Counted from the stretch's first letter, positions 28,812 through 42,219 are shown. The stretch is 64,000 bases of DNA from an uncultured Bacteroidia bacterium (GCA_902781705.1 CACZKE010000001.1:208353-272352); one strand, 5' to 3'. Made by a program: numbers and translations. Notes: generated by a model from the sequence alone, not told the origin.

Positions 28812-31601
28812 ATGAAACAATTGATTACTAGATATTCCGCGCTCCTTTGCGCCTTTCTCGCGGCCGTGACGCTCCCGGCCCAGGAATATGGCACGGGCGC
28901 CATTTCCACCGCCTCCGGCGACCAACTTTACAAGACCGAGAACGCCAACCTGTCCAATACCTTCGCCGGTGCCTTCAACGGGCTCGCGGTGATGCAGGGA
29001 AGCGGCGAACTGGGCAACAACACGGCCAAGTGGCTTGTCCGCGGCATGGGATCCTACGGCGTGGGCTCCTGGTCCACCGCCAAGATCTTCGTGGACGGGT
29101 TCGAGGTGAACAAGGAGTATATGTCCGCCATCTCGCCGGCTGAGATCGAGAAAGTCGAAGTCCTCAAGGACGCCGCGGCCCTCGCCCTCTACGGCGAACG
29201 GGGCGCCAACGGCGTCATCCGGATCACCACCCGGCGCGGAGCCGAAGGCCGTCCGACCGTGAGCGCCCGCGTGCGGTCCGGCCTCCAGGCGCCCGCTTTC
29301 CTGAACAAGCCGCTCGGCTCCTACGAGTTCGCCTCCCTGTACAACCAGGCCGTGTCCAATGACAACGGCATGGTGTGGACGCCCGCCTATTCCGCGGAGC
29401 AGTTGAATGCGTACAAGGACGGAACCGGCGTGGACGTCGATTGGTATGACACCGCGCTGCAGCGCTTCGGAACCTTCCGGGACGCCGACATCATCCTGAA
29501 CGGCGGCTCCAAGGACGCCCGCTACAACATCAACCTGGACTACCTCGGAGGCGAGGGCATCCTGGGCACGCGGAACACCGACCAGACGAAGAATCTGGGC
29601 TACAACCGGTTCAACGTCCGCGCGAACCTGGACTTCAACGTCCTGAAGATCTTCGAGGTCCGCTTCGACATGGGCGGCCGGATCGAGATGCTGCACCGTC
29701 CGAACTACGCGGTGTCCAGTCTCTTCGGAGACCTAGCCCGCTATCCGTCCAACATCTACGATGTCTATGACGACGCTGAGCGGACGCACTTGAGCGGTAC
29801 GGCCGTGTTCCCGAACAACCCGTACGGCTCCGTCAACGAGCTGGGCTGGTATTCCTACAAGGGCCGCAGCCTGCAGACGAACCTCGCCGTGCGGGAGCGC
29901 CTGGATATGATCGCCAAGGGCCTGTATCTGGAAGAGGCGGTGTCGCTGTACAGTTACACGCTCAGCACCTATTCCAAGACAAAGGACTACGCCCGCTGGC
30001 ACAACGGCGTCAATACCACCACCAACCAGACCACGACCATCACCGCGAGCGGCTACGGCTCCGGCGGTATGCAGGACTGGAAGCAGGGCCGGGTGACGCT
30101 GGGGTACGACAAGACAGAAGGCCCGCACTATGTGAGCGCCGCCTTGAACGGCTACGTGTCCGCCTACAAGGGTGACGGCTACTTCTCCTACAAGTACAAC
30201 ACGCTGAACCTGAACGGCTACGTGAAGTATGACTATGACCACCGGTACATCCTGGAGGCCGCCTTCTCCGAGTTCGGCAACGATGCCTATGCGCCGGGAC
30301 ACCGCTGGGCCTTCTATCCGACGGGCTCTTTCGCCTGGGTCCTCTCCAATGAGGAATTCCTCAAGGGATCGGCCTTCAACCTCCTGAAACTGCGCGCGTC
30401 GGCGGGTCTTTCCGGTTTCTCCGATTCCGGTTCGACCTCGGTCCTTGCGGATTACTCCTCCAACGGCCGTTACCTGTTCAAGGATTACTACACCTACAGT
30501 TACATCGGTTCCTTCTACACCGGCGCCACCAATCCGGCCTGGCAGAGCACCCTCGTCCCGATGTTCGTCCCCAATGAGGACGTGCACGCCGAGAAGAGCC
30601 TCAAGTTCAACGTGGGCCTGGACGCCCGGGTCGGCGGGTTCTCGCTGACGGCGGACGCCTTCCTGGACAAGCGCTCCGACATCCTCACGCTGGACAACTC
30701 CCTGATGGGCTACTACGGCAAGCAGTACAGTTTCTCCAACATCGGCAAAATGACCAACAAGGGTGTTGAGCTGGAGATGGCTTACGAGGGTGTCAGCGGC
30801 GTTTTCGGCTACCGGATCTTCGGATCGGCCGCCTATACGCACAACACTGTGGACTATATGGCGGAGGTCACGCCGGCTAATGCCTTCAGTGCCGCCACCG
30901 GCCGTCCCTACGGCACGTACATCGGCCTGGTGGCCGACGGATTCTATGACATCGACGACTTCGACGACGCCGGGAACCTCGTCTCCGGCATCGCCCTGCC
31001 GGCCTTCGGCGCCGTGCAGCCGGGTGACGTGAAGTACCTGGACCTGGACAAGAATGGCATCGTGGACCAGAACGACGTCACCAAGATCGGCCGCAGTTGG
31101 GTCCCTGAATGGAACTTCGCCTTCGGCGGTAAGGTTTCCTACAAGGGCTTCGACCTCGAATGCCTGTTCCAGGGCATGGCCGGGGTGAGCGCGAACCTGC
31201 TGGACAACTGGACCCAGACCGTCGCCTTCGTGGACAACGGCAACGCCTACCCGATTGCGAAGGGCGCCTGGGCCTACTATCCCACGGAAGGGATCGACAA
31301 CCGCGCGAACGCCACCTACCCGCGCCTCACCACGCAGGGCAATTCCAACAAATACCGGGCGAGTTCCCTGTGGATCAAGGACGCTTCCTTCCTGAAACTG
31401 CGGAACCTGGAACTGGGGTACACCTTCGCGTCCAAGGATCCGGACAAGGCAGGCGTCAAGGCCTTCCGCTGCTTCGTGAACGGACAGAACCTCCTCACTT
31501 TCAGCCCGCTGCTGAAAGAGTGGGGACGGGATCCCGAGAACCTGTCCGGACTGTATCCTACGCTGAAGTCCTTCAATGCCGGCATCGCCATAACCTTCTA
31601 A
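28812..31601 (+). CDS. SusC-like transporter lacking the N-terminal domain (pair 3)
   Basis: 929 residues from ATG 28812. The reading frame is open further upstream inside susD, but the start is fixed by the signal peptide MKQLITRYSALLCAFL ending at LPAQ. After the signal the protein enters the plug almost at once (NTFAGAFNGLAVMQGSGELG, KIFVDGFEVNKEY, KVEVLKDAAALALYGERGANGVIRITT). The CarboxypepD_reg domain and the DEVVV TonB-box segment of the other two SusC proteins are absent. The barrel is complete and ends AGIAITF. A SusD partner follows after 13 bases. Import activity is expected, but coupling to TonB may differ. Confidence 0.88.
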   Translation: MKQLITRYSALLCAFLAAVTLPAQEYGTGAISTASGDQLYKTENANLSNTFAGAFNGLAVMQGSGELGNNTAKWLVRGMGSYGVGSWSTAKIFVDGFEVNKEYMSAISPAEIEKVEVLKDAAALALYGERGANGVIRITTRRGAEGRPTVSARVRSGLQAPAFLNKPLGSYEFASLYNQAVSNDNGMVWTPAYSAEQLNAYKDGTGVDVDWYDTALQRFGTFRDADIILNGGSKDARYNINLDYLGGEGILGTRNTDQTKNLGYNRFNVRANLDFNVLKIFEVRFDMGGRIEMLHRPNYAVSSLFGDLARYPSNIYDVYDDAERTHLSGTAVFPNNPYGSVNELGWYSYKGRSLQTNLAVRERLDMIAKGLYLEEAVSLYSYTLSTYSKTKDYARWHNGVNTTTNQTTTITASGYGSGGMQDWKQGRVTLGYDKTEGPHYVSAALNGYVSAYKGDGYFSYKYNTLNLNGYVKYDYDHRYILEAAFSEFGNDAYAPGHRWAFYPTGSFAWVLSNEEFLKGSAFNLLKLRASAGLSGFSDSGSTSVLADYSSNGRYLFKDYYTYSYIGSFYTGATNPAWQSTLVPMFVPNEDVHAEKSLKFNVGLDARVGGFSLTADAFLDKRSDILTLDNSLMGYYGKQYSFSNIGKMTNKGVELEMAYEGVSGVFGYRIFGSAAYTHNTVDYMAEVTPANAFSAATGRPYGTYIGLVADGFYDIDDFDDAGNLVSGIALPAFGAVQPGDVKYLDLDKNGIVDQNDVTKIGRSWVPEWNFAFGGKVSYKGFDLECLFQGMAGVSANLLDNWTQTVAFVDNGNAYPIAKGAWAYYPTEGIDNRANATYPRLTTQGNSNKYRASSLWIKDASFLKLRNLELGYTFASKDPDKAGVKAFRCFVNGQNLLTFSPLLKEWGRDPENLSGLYPTLKSFNAGIAITF

Positions 31602-31614
31602 ATGCGCACCTGAG

Positions 31615-33279
31615 ATGAAAACAAGATATATCGCACTGGCCATCCTGGCGGCAGCCCTCACCGTTTCCTGCGACAAGTTCCTGGACACCAGTCTGGACCT
31701 GAACTCGTCCGGAGAAACCGTGGAAACCAACCGCGGTACCATCTGGAGTTTCGCGAACGCTTTCTATTCCCCGATCATCTACGGATACGGGGTGCTGGAC
31801 GGCAACCTGTTCGCCGCCGCCTCCGACGAGGCGCAGCAGACGGCCGCGTCCTCCAATGCCCTGTTCTTCAACAAGGGCATGCTCAACGCGAGCGTGAATC
31901 CGATGTGGACCTACTACAACAACTGCTACGAAGGAATCCGCGCGGCGAACTTCTTCCTTGACTATGTGGCCGACGGGAAGGGTGTGGCCCTGCTGCAACT
32001 CAATCGCAACCTGATCACCGATGCGGCGAGTTATGCCCGCGACCTCGCTTCCCTGAACTGGTACATCGCCGAGGCCCATGTCGCCCGCGCCTATTACTAC
32101 AGCGAACTGATCAAGATGTACGGCGGCGTTCCCATCGTGGAGCAGACCCAGCAGCAGAGCGGCGGTGAGTTCGTGGAGCGTTCCTCCTACGACGCCTGCG
32201 TGGAGTACATCGTGAAGGAAATCGACGGCTGGAAGGACCAACTCGCCCTGAACTGGGATGCCGACAACACCCGTGAAGGCCGGTTCACCCTGGGCGCCGC
32301 GCTGGCCATCAAGGCCCGCACCCTGCTCTATGCCGCTTCTCCGCTGCACAATCCTTCGAACGACCGCGCCAAGTGGGTCCGGGCTGCCGAGGCCGCCAAT
32401 GAACTGATTTCCAATACGAACCTGTCCTATACGCTGGACAGCGACTATGAGGCCCTTTTCCGCGGAGGCAACTCTCTGGGAAGCAAGGAGGCCATCTACA
32501 TCGTCCGCCGTGCCGCGAACAATACGATGGAGACGAACAATTACCCGATCGCCACTTCCGGCGGCAAGAGCGGCGTGTGCCCGACCGAGAACCTGGTCTC
32601 CGCCTATGAGTGGATCGGAGAACCCGACCCGGCCAACCCGTACGCCAACCGCGACCCGCGCCTTGCCGCTTCCATCGTCACGAACGGCAGCACCTGGAAC
32701 GGCCGTGTCATCGCCCAGGGCGCCGGCGAGACCGACGACATGGCCCGGGCCAATGCCAGCAAGACCGGTTATTACCTCAAGAAGTTCCTCACCGACGGAC
32801 TGAACCTCACCCAGGGCCAGACCGCCCAGCACAACTGGATCGCCTACCGCTATGCGGAGGTCCTGCTGAACTATGCGGAGGCCGTGAACGAGGCCTGGGG
32901 CCCGACCACGGTGCCTGCCGGTTTCCCGATGAGCGCCGCCGAGGCCCTGCAGCGGGTTCGTAACCGCGCTAGCGTGAGTCTTCCGGCCGTCGCTGCGGGG
33001 ACGGTCGATTCCTTCCGCAAGGCCGTCAAGCACGAGCGCCAGGTGGAACTCGCCTTCGAGGACCATCGCTACTGGGACCTTCTCCGCTGGAAGGATGCCA
33101 TGACGGTGCTTAACCAGCCGGTCCAGGGCGTGAAGGTCACCCGTACGGGCAATACGTATTCCTACAAGGTTGTGGATGTGGCCGACCGTACTTTCGCCGC
33201 CCGCAACTATTACCTGCCGCTGATGCGTTCCGAGATCGAGAACGCCGCCGGAACGTTGGAGCAGAACCCCGGGTATTGA
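31615..33279 (+). CDS. SusD-like surface glycan-binding lipoprotein (pair 3)
   Basis: 554 residues. The lipoprotein signal ends at ALTVSC and continues DKFLDTSLDLNSSGE. Conserved SusD segments include AEAHVARAYYYSELIKMYGG, GAALAIKARTLLYAASPLHN, YRYAEVLLNYAEAVNEAWG and ELAFEDHRYWDLLRWKDA. Partner of the shortened SusC upstream. A tiny in-frame ATG (31602, three codons then stop) sits between the two genes and is not considered coding. The next hydrolase starts one base after the stop. Confidence 0.94.
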   Translation: MKTRYIALAILAAALTVSCDKFLDTSLDLNSSGETVETNRGTIWSFANAFYSPIIYGYGVLDGNLFAAASDEAQQTAASSNALFFNKGMLNASVNPMWTYYNNCYEGIRAANFFLDYVADGKGVALLQLNRNLITDAASYARDLASLNWYIAEAHVARAYYYSELIKMYGGVPIVEQTQQQSGGEFVERSSYDACVEYIVKEIDGWKDQLALNWDADNTREGRFTLGAALAIKARTLLYAASPLHNPSNDRAKWVRAAEAANELISNTNLSYTLDSDYEALFRGGNSLGSKEAIYIVRRAANNTMETNNYPIATSGGKSGVCPTENLVSAYEWIGEPDPANPYANRDPRLAASIVTNGSTWNGRVIAQGAGETDDMARANASKTGYYLKKFLTDGLNLTQGQTAQHNWIAYRYAEVLLNYAEAVNEAWGPTTVPAGFPMSAAEALQRVRNRASVSLPAVAAGTVDSFRKAVKHERQVELAFEDHRYWDLLRWKDAMTVLNQPVQGVKVTRTGNTYSYKVVDVADRTFAARNYYLPLMRSEIENAAGTLEQNPGY

Positions 33280-33280
33280 T

Positions 33281-34915
33281 ATGAAAAAGTTGCTGACCTC
33301 CCTTGCCGTGATTTTCTGTGCCCTGACGGCCGTCGCCCAGGTGGTGTCGGTCCAGGGGCCTGCCGCCCGCGTGCCGCAGTACGGTCGGGCCGATTTCACG
33401 GTCATCCTGAAAGGGGAGTGGAACAACCCTTGGCTTCAGGAAGAAGCCGCCCTGGACCTGCTCCTGACGGCTCCTTCTGGAAAGCAGCTCGTGCTGCCCT
33501 GTTTCTATGTCGATGGCAAGAGCGGGGCGGAGAGCCGCTGGGCGGCCCGTTTCACCCCGCAGGAGAAGGGAACCTACACCTACCTGTTCCGCTATAGCGA
33601 GGACGGCCGTCCTGTCTCGGAATCTGCGAAAGGAAGTTTCGAGACGGGGAAGCCGGCCGGCCACGGCATCCTGCATACGCGGGACAACTGGACGCTCCGG
33701 TACGATGACGGGACCCCGTTCCGGGGTGTGGCGGAGAACATCTGCTGGGAATCCCGTGCGAACGACGATTCCAAGTTCTTCAGTTCCCTCCACGAGATGC
33801 ACGACCGGTACAACTATGACGTGATGCTTCCGCAGTTCGCGGCCGCCGGCGGCAATTTCACCCGGATGTGGATGTGCTCCTGGAACTTCCCGATCGACCG
33901 GCAGGACCGTTTCAACAACCCCCGCTACGAAGCGTCGGACGAGTATATGAACCCGAGCGCCGTCGCGCGGCTGGACCACACCGTGGATCTGGCCGAGCGG
34001 CTGGACATCCGCATCATGCTGTGCATGGGCGGCGGCAATGTCCGGACGGACCGGGATTTCTTCAATTCGGCGGAAGCCAAAGCCCGTTACCGCAACTACC
34101 TCCGCTACATCGTCGCCCGCTGGGGCTACAGCCCGGCCATCGGCATGTGGGAGTTCTTCAACGAGATCGACAACATCCAGTTCCGCGACCAGCGGAATCC
34201 GATCCCGGCCTCCGAAATCGTGGCCTGGCATACGGAGATGTCGGCCTACCTGAAGTCCATCGATCCTTTCGGCCATATCGTCACCACCTCCATCTCGCAC
34301 CGCGACCTGGAAGGGCTGAACAGCGTGAAGGACATGGACATCAATCAGAAGCACATCTACCGGGCCACCTCTTCCATCCCGGGTACGATCACCCGCTATG
34401 AGCAGCAGTTCGGGAAGCCGTATGTCATCGGCGAGTTCAGTTACGAGTGGGACTGGTCCCGGAATTTCGACGATTTCGCCGAGGACATGGACCTGGACTT
34501 CAAACGGGGACTCTGGTACGGTATCTTCTCGCCGACGCCCATTACGCCGATGAGTTGGTGGTGGGAGTATTTCGAGAACCGCGGCATGGTCCCGTACTTC
34601 CGGCATGTCCGGTATGTAAGCGACCGGATGCTCAAGGATGGCAAGGGATCCTTCGAGACGGTCCCCGTACAGGCCGATGGCGCCGACGCTTTTGCCGTCC
34701 GTTGCGGGAAGAAGGTGTATGTCTATGCCTATAACGTATCCGACAAACCGGTGTCTTCCGTTTCCATCCCGATGGGAGGACGGTGCAAAGTGACGCCGTA
34801 CGACTTCGGAAAGACCGCATTCCGGGGGGGAAAACGGGTGAAGCCGCAGGACGGCCGCCTCGTCATCCCGCTGGACCTGGCTCCGCGCTGCGAAGCCCTC
34901 TTTGAAATCAAGTAA
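33281..34915 (+). CDS. DUF5060-type clan GH-A glycoside hydrolase
   Basis: 544 residues. The signal peptide ends at LTAVAQ with no Cys, so it is periplasmic. An N-terminal beta-sandwich (about 22-115; GEWNNPWLQEEAALDLLL, YTYLFRYSEDGRPV) matches the DUF5060 type. The catalytic TIM barrel has HGILHTRDNWTLRYDDGTPF, FTRMWMCSWNFP, MWEFFNEIDN (acid/base Glu) and YVIGEFSYEWDW (nucleophile Glu). A C-terminal all-beta domain closes the protein. Substrate is unknown; position beside GH2 and GH30 suggests removal of a side chain or exo-action on mannan oligosaccharides. Confidence 0.75.
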   Translation: MKKLLTSLAVIFCALTAVAQVVSVQGPAARVPQYGRADFTVILKGEWNNPWLQEEAALDLLLTAPSGKQLVLPCFYVDGKSGAESRWAARFTPQEKGTYTYLFRYSEDGRPVSESAKGSFETGKPAGHGILHTRDNWTLRYDDGTPFRGVAENICWESRANDDSKFFSSLHEMHDRYNYDVMLPQFAAAGGNFTRMWMCSWNFPIDRQDRFNNPRYEASDEYMNPSAVARLDHTVDLAERLDIRIMLCMGGGNVRTDRDFFNSAEAKARYRNYLRYIVARWGYSPAIGMWEFFNEIDNIQFRDQRNPIPASEIVAWHTEMSAYLKSIDPFGHIVTTSISHRDLEGLNSVKDMDINQKHIYRATSSIPGTITRYEQQFGKPYVIGEFSYEWDWSRNFDDFAEDMDLDFKRGLWYGIFSPTPITPMSWWWEYFENRGMVPYFRHVRYVSDRMLKDGKGSFETVPVQADGADAFAVRCGKKVYVYAYNVSDKPVSSVSIPMGGRCKVTPYDFGKTAFRGGKRVKPQDGRLVIPLDLAPRCEALFEIK

Positions 34916-34921
34916 CTGTCT

Positions 34922-37656
34922 ATGAGAAAGTCCATTCTCCTGATTATGGGTATGACCCTCATGGCCTGCCCGCTCGGGGCACAGGAAAGGCATCGCCAGC
35001 AGGTGTCCTCCAACTTCGGGCTGACCGCTCCCCACGACCCGGCGGACCTGCCGGTGTCGCGGGCGGCGGTCGTATGGCCGGAGCGGAATCCGAAGCAGGT
35101 GCCGGCCCCGCGGCTGGACCTCCAGGAGGATGGCACCTGGCTGCTTGTCGGCGGCTGGGAACTCCGCGCGGGGGATTCCGACGAATGGCTGGACGCCGTC
35201 GTTCCGGGAACGGTCCTGACGTCACTGGTCGCTGACGGAATCTATCCGGATCCGCATTACGGGCTGAACAACCTGGTCATTCCCGAAGACCTGTGCCGCA
35301 AGGACTGGTGGTACCGGACGGAACTGTCCCTGACGGATGGATTGCTGGCCAAGGAAAAACTGGAACTGCTCTTCAACGGCATCAATTACCGGGCGGAGGT
35401 CTGGCTGAACGGCGGGAAACTCGGCCGTATCGACGGCGCTTTCGTCCGCGGCCGCTTCGACATCACGGCCCTGGCCCGGAAGGAGAACCTGGTCGAGGTC
35501 CATATCTTCCCGCCGGCTAACCCCGGCATCCCGCACGAGCAGTCGGCGCGGACCGGACGGGGACCGAACGGCGGCGTCCTGTGCCTGGACGGCCCCACCT
35601 TCATCTGCAGCGAAGGATGGGACTGGGTGCCGGGCGTCCGGGACCGCAATATCGGCATTTGGCAGGATGTGCGTCTGATCGCCTCCGGCGGACTGACGCT
35701 GGGGGATACCCGGGTCGTCACGGACCTGCCGCTGCCTTCCACGGAGTATGCCGACCTGACGGTCCGGACCTCCGTGACCAATTCCCTGGAACATGCCGCC
35801 CCGGTCACCGTCCGGGCCGCCGGCGACGGTTTCTCGGCAGAGACCTCCGTGACCGTTCCTGCGGGCGCTACCGTCCCGGTCGAACTGCATGCCCGGATGG
35901 ACCATCCGGCGCTCTGGATGCCGAACGGTTATGGCGAACCCAACCTCTATGACCTTTCGCTTACCTGCAGCGTCGACGGCCGGGTGTCCGACCGCCAGTC
36001 GCTCCGTTTCGGCGTCCGGGAATTCACCTACGAACTGACGGCCGATGCGCCCGGACGACCGGGCCTTCGGATCGGCTACGACCCCGCTCTCGGGGCCATC
36101 TTCAACAACCGCCTTCTCCGAGGCGTCGGAGGCGGCGTTTCGGTCCCTTCGCTCAAGGAAGGGGTCGATCCGGACCGGCTTCCGCTTCTGGAACCGGACG
36201 CCATGGCGCCCTATCTCGTGATCCGGGTGAACGGGGTCCGCATCTTCTGCAGAGGCGGCAACTGGGGTATGGACGACATGCTCAAGAATACGGCCCGGGA
36301 GCATCTGGAACCCTATTTCAAACTCCATCGGGCCGCCGGATTCAACATGGTCCGGAACTGGACCGGCGAGAATACGGAAGAGATCTTCTACACCCTGTGC
36401 GACGAGTACGGCCTCCTGGTCTGGAACGACTTCTGGATGTCCACGGAAGGGTACAACCTCCAGCCGGTGGACGAGAACCTGTTCATGGCCAATGCCGCCG
36501 ATGTCGTCCGCCGGTTCCGGAACCATCCTTCCATCGCCGTCTGGTGCCCCCGCAATGAGGGGTATGCCCCGGAGAGTCTGGAAGCGAGACTGTCGGCCCT
36601 GATCGCGAAGGAAGACGGAACCAGGCTCTATCTCCCGAATTCCCGGGATTGCAACCTGCGGCCGAGCGGGCCCTGGCACTATTTCACCGATCCGGCCCGT
36701 TACTACACCGAGACCGCCGCCGGTTTCAATACCGAACTGGGGTCTCCGTCCGTCCCCACGGCCCGTTCCATGCGGAGATTCCTGCCGGAGGCCGACCTGT
36801 GGCCGATCGGGGATGCCTGGCATTACCATGACCTGCATCCCGAGACGAAGGTGTTCCGCGAGTCGCTGGAGCGCCTCTACGGCCCGGCGACGGACCTGGA
36901 CGACTTCTGCCGCAAGGCCCAGCTCATGGGCTACGACAGTTACCGCGCCATGTTCGAGTCCTGGAACAGCCGGCTGTGGGACAATACCTCCGGCGTCCTC
37001 CTCTGGATGTCGCATCCGGCCTGGCCCAGCGTGGAATGGCAGAGTTATTCCTGGGACGGCGAGACCATGGGCTCCTGGTTCGGCAGCAAGAAGGCCTGTA
37101 CGCCGTTGCATGTCCAGATGAATCTGCACGACCGGAAAGTGGTCCTGGTGAATACGACCCCGTCCGATACGCCGGACCTCATGGTGGAACTGACCGTGAC
37201 GGACCTCTCCGGGAAAGTGCTTTATCGCCGTTCCGACCGGAAGGTCTCGGTCGAAGCCAATTCGTCAGTCCCTGTCTTTACGGCGGACATTCCCTCTTTC
37301 GAGGGGGTGGTTCTGGCCCGGCTGCGTTTGCTCGACATGGACTCGAAAGTGCTGGAAATCAATGATTATTTGCTCTCTGGCGGAGATGATTTCCTCCCCT
37401 TGAACGATCTTCCAAGCGTGACGCTGAAGGCGCGCCGCCTCCGGGACGGCCGCTATGAAATCTCCAATCCGTCCAGGGTCCTGGCCGTGGGCGTGAAACT
37501 GAATCTGATGCGTGGCGGCGAGCAGGTGCTCCCGGCCCTTTTCTCCGACGGATACTTCCATCTGCTTCCCCGGGAGAAGCGCATCATTGACGTGGAATAT
37601 GACGGCGGCGGGGTGGTTACCCTTTCCGCCGAAGGCTATAACATTGACGGAATCCG

Positions 37657-37660
<4 letters not shown>
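34922..37660 (+). CDS. GH2 beta-mannosidase-like exo-hydrolase
   Basis: 912 residues. A signal peptide ends at PLGAQ, giving a periplasmic enzyme. The GH2 order is visible: jelly-roll (VPGTVLTSLVADGIYPDPHYG, WWYRTEL), Ig-like domain, TIM barrel (FCRGGNWGMDDML, GFNMVRNWTGE, LLVWNDFWMS) and C-terminal beta domains. Acid/base is Glu546 in CPRNEGY and nucleophile is Glu605 in FNTELGSPSVP. This architecture is shared by beta-mannosidases and exo-beta-glucosaminidases. In a mannan locus, release of mannose from non-reducing ends is the likely role. The stop overlaps the GH30 start by four bases. Confidence 0.83.
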
Positions 37661-40250
<2,590 letters not shown>

Positions 40251-40269
40251 CGATTAAACATTTACCGAT

Positions 40270-42219
40270 ATGAAAAAAGCATTGATCCTTTTGGTCCCCG
40301 CCCTGGCGCTGCTGGCGTCCTGCGGCGATGCCATCGAGATTCCCGATGTGAGCGGCTCCGGGAATACGCCCGGCAACGTGAACCCGGACGTCCCGCTCGC
40401 GGGCGACGTCGTGTTCACGGCCACCCTGGCGGATCTGCCTGACGGGTCCCAGCCCACCTGGGCGCAGGGCGACGCCATCCTCCTGTCGGACGGTTCCACG
40501 GTCCAGACGCTCACGAACCGGGCCGCCGCCGGTCAGGTGGCCGAGTTCCCCGGCAAGGTGACGGAAGGGAAGACTTCCTTCGTCGCCGTCTCTCCGGCTG
40601 CGGAAGGGATTTCTTTCAGCGGGAGCGGTTTCTCGTTCGAGATTCCCGTGACCCAGTCCGGCGCCGGTGCCGCCTTCCGGGTGGCGAAGGCCTCCGGGAC
40701 GCACCTGTTCTTCCAGAGCCTGGTCTCCGAGATCCGCTTCACGGTGGATTTCGAAGGGGCGACCAAGGTCCGGTTCCAGACCGCCGGTGAGAAGATCGCC
40801 GGAACGGTCACGGTCGATTATTCCGGGGAGAAACCCGTGGCGGCCGGTTCTTCGGACTATGTGGAGGTGGCTGGCCCCTTCGAGAAGGGAAAGACCTATG
40901 CTTTCTCCGCCCTTCCCGGCAGCCTGGACGGCTACAGCGTCATCGTCTATGCCGGCGATGCGGAAAAGGCCCATATCTCCGGTGAAGCCGTGGAACTGAA
41001 GGAGGGACTTTCCGCTACGCTGCCTGCTTTCGCCGAGGATATCCCGACCTACCGCATCACCAACCTGTGGGTCGGCGGCGGTACCGGTCCGGAGTACGGC
41101 GGTGGCGGAATCATCGACATCCTCACCAAGCCCGACTATTTCAACGATGAGGACGGCCGCGGCGTCACGGCGCTGGCGGACAACTATTACCAACTCCGTC
41201 CGGACGGGACGTTCGTGAACTATGCCGGAGAGGACGCCCGCAACTGGTGGTTCGTCTATTCCGGCAGCGTGAATCCTGTGAACGGGAAGGACATCGACCT
41301 GAGAAAGTTCTATGACGTCCTGCCGCTTTCCGAGGGACAGTATGCCATTGACGGCTCCACGGTCACTTTCACCAAGGCTGACGGTACGACCACGACGGCT
41401 GCCTGGATGGCTCCGGGCGAGTATGATGTGCCGGGTACGGGCAAGAAGGTGACCCTCACGCATCAGGCCCTGGCGTTCACCGTCACGGGCGGCAAGGACG
41501 ACTGGAACAACATCTACAAGGACTACGACAAGATCGCGGCCCGGCCGCGGGCCTTCATCATCGAACTGGAGCAACTCCCGGACGGATTCGTCGTTCCCGA
41601 GGCTTCCCGCACCTTCGATGCGGACTTCGAGTATGTCCCGCCGGTGGATCCGGGCGACAAGTTCGACTGGGCCAGCCTGCCCGGCAGCTGGAACGTGTTC
41701 GGCGGCAACGCTTCGCCGTACGGCATCTTCGTCCTGGGCGGTTCCGGCGACGACCCGGCCTTCGTGAGCCCCATCGACAAGAGTTGGGACTGGGACGACA
41801 GCATCTGGAAGGAATCCGACAACGGTTTCGTGATTGCCGTGACCTCCATGGAGGGAACGACCGTCAAGGGAACGACCAACTGGTGGGCCGGAAACGACGG
41901 TGCCTTCTGGAACTACACCTGGAAGAATACCGGTGAGGACCTGTCCCGCTTCTATGACCAGATCCCGAAGGGCAAGCACGAGTTCACGCTGGACATGGTC
42001 ACGATGACGGTCACCCTGGGCAACGGGCATGTGGCGAAGTTCCTCACGCCGGGTACGCACGAGTTCGTCTATGGCAAGACCTTCGAAGTGCGCGACGGCT
42101 GCTTCGCCCTGGCCTTCCACCTGATGGACCCGATTGCGGCCACCTCCCAGCGCTGGACCGACGTGGACCGCTTCGTGAACGCTCCGCTCGAGTATGTGAT
42201 CATGTTTGAGAAGCAGTAG
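40270..42219 (+). CDS. Putative surface glycan-binding lipoprotein with repeated aromatic module
   Basis: 649 residues. The lipoprotein signal ends at ALLASC. Residues about 40-255 form a beta-rich, fimbrillin-like region (TWAQGDAILLSDG, FFQSLVSEIRFTV). The remainder is two related modules: one around RNWWFVYSG with DLRKFYDVLPLSEGQYAIDG, one around TTNWWAGNDGAFWNY with DLSRFYDQIPKGKHEFTLD. Each ends in a beta-strand that precedes a conserved ALAF/ALAFHL strand. No catalytic signature. Last gene of block 2, so probably an additional cell-surface mannan binder. I do not recognise a named family. Confidence 0.65.
   Translation: MKKALILLVPALALLASCGDAIEIPDVSGSGNTPGNVNPDVPLAGDVVFTATLADLPDGSQPTWAQGDAILLSDGSTVQTLTNRAAAGQVAEFPGKVTEGKTSFVAVSPAAEGISFSGSGFSFEIPVTQSGAGAAFRVAKASGTHLFFQSLVSEIRFTVDFEGATKVRFQTAGEKIAGTVTVDYSGEKPVAAGSSDYVEVAGPFEKGKTYAFSALPGSLDGYSVIVYAGDAEKAHISGEAVELKEGLSATLPAFAEDIPTYRITNLWVGGGTGPEYGGGGIIDILTKPDYFNDEDGRGVTALADNYYQLRPDGTFVNYAGEDARNWWFVYSGSVNPVNGKDIDLRKFYDVLPLSEGQYAIDGSTVTFTKADGTTTTAAWMAPGEYDVPGTGKKVTLTHQALAFTVTGGKDDWNNIYKDYDKIAARPRAFIIELEQLPDGFVVPEASRTFDADFEYVPPVDPGDKFDWASLPGSWNVFGGNASPYGIFVLGGSGDDPAFVSPIDKSWDWDDSIWKESDNGFVIAVTSMEGTTVKGTTNWWAGNDGAFWNYTWKNTGEDLSRFYDQIPKGKHEFTLDMVTMTVTLGNGHVAKFLTPGTHEFVYGKTFEVRDGCFALAFHLMDPIAATSQRWTDVDRFVNAPLEYVIMFEKQ

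Noticed and set aside
30700-31600. Possible frameshift or disruption explaining the short third SusC
   Set aside because: The plug and barrel are continuous with an intact aromatic C-terminus and a signal peptide of its own; the shortening is at the N-terminus only.
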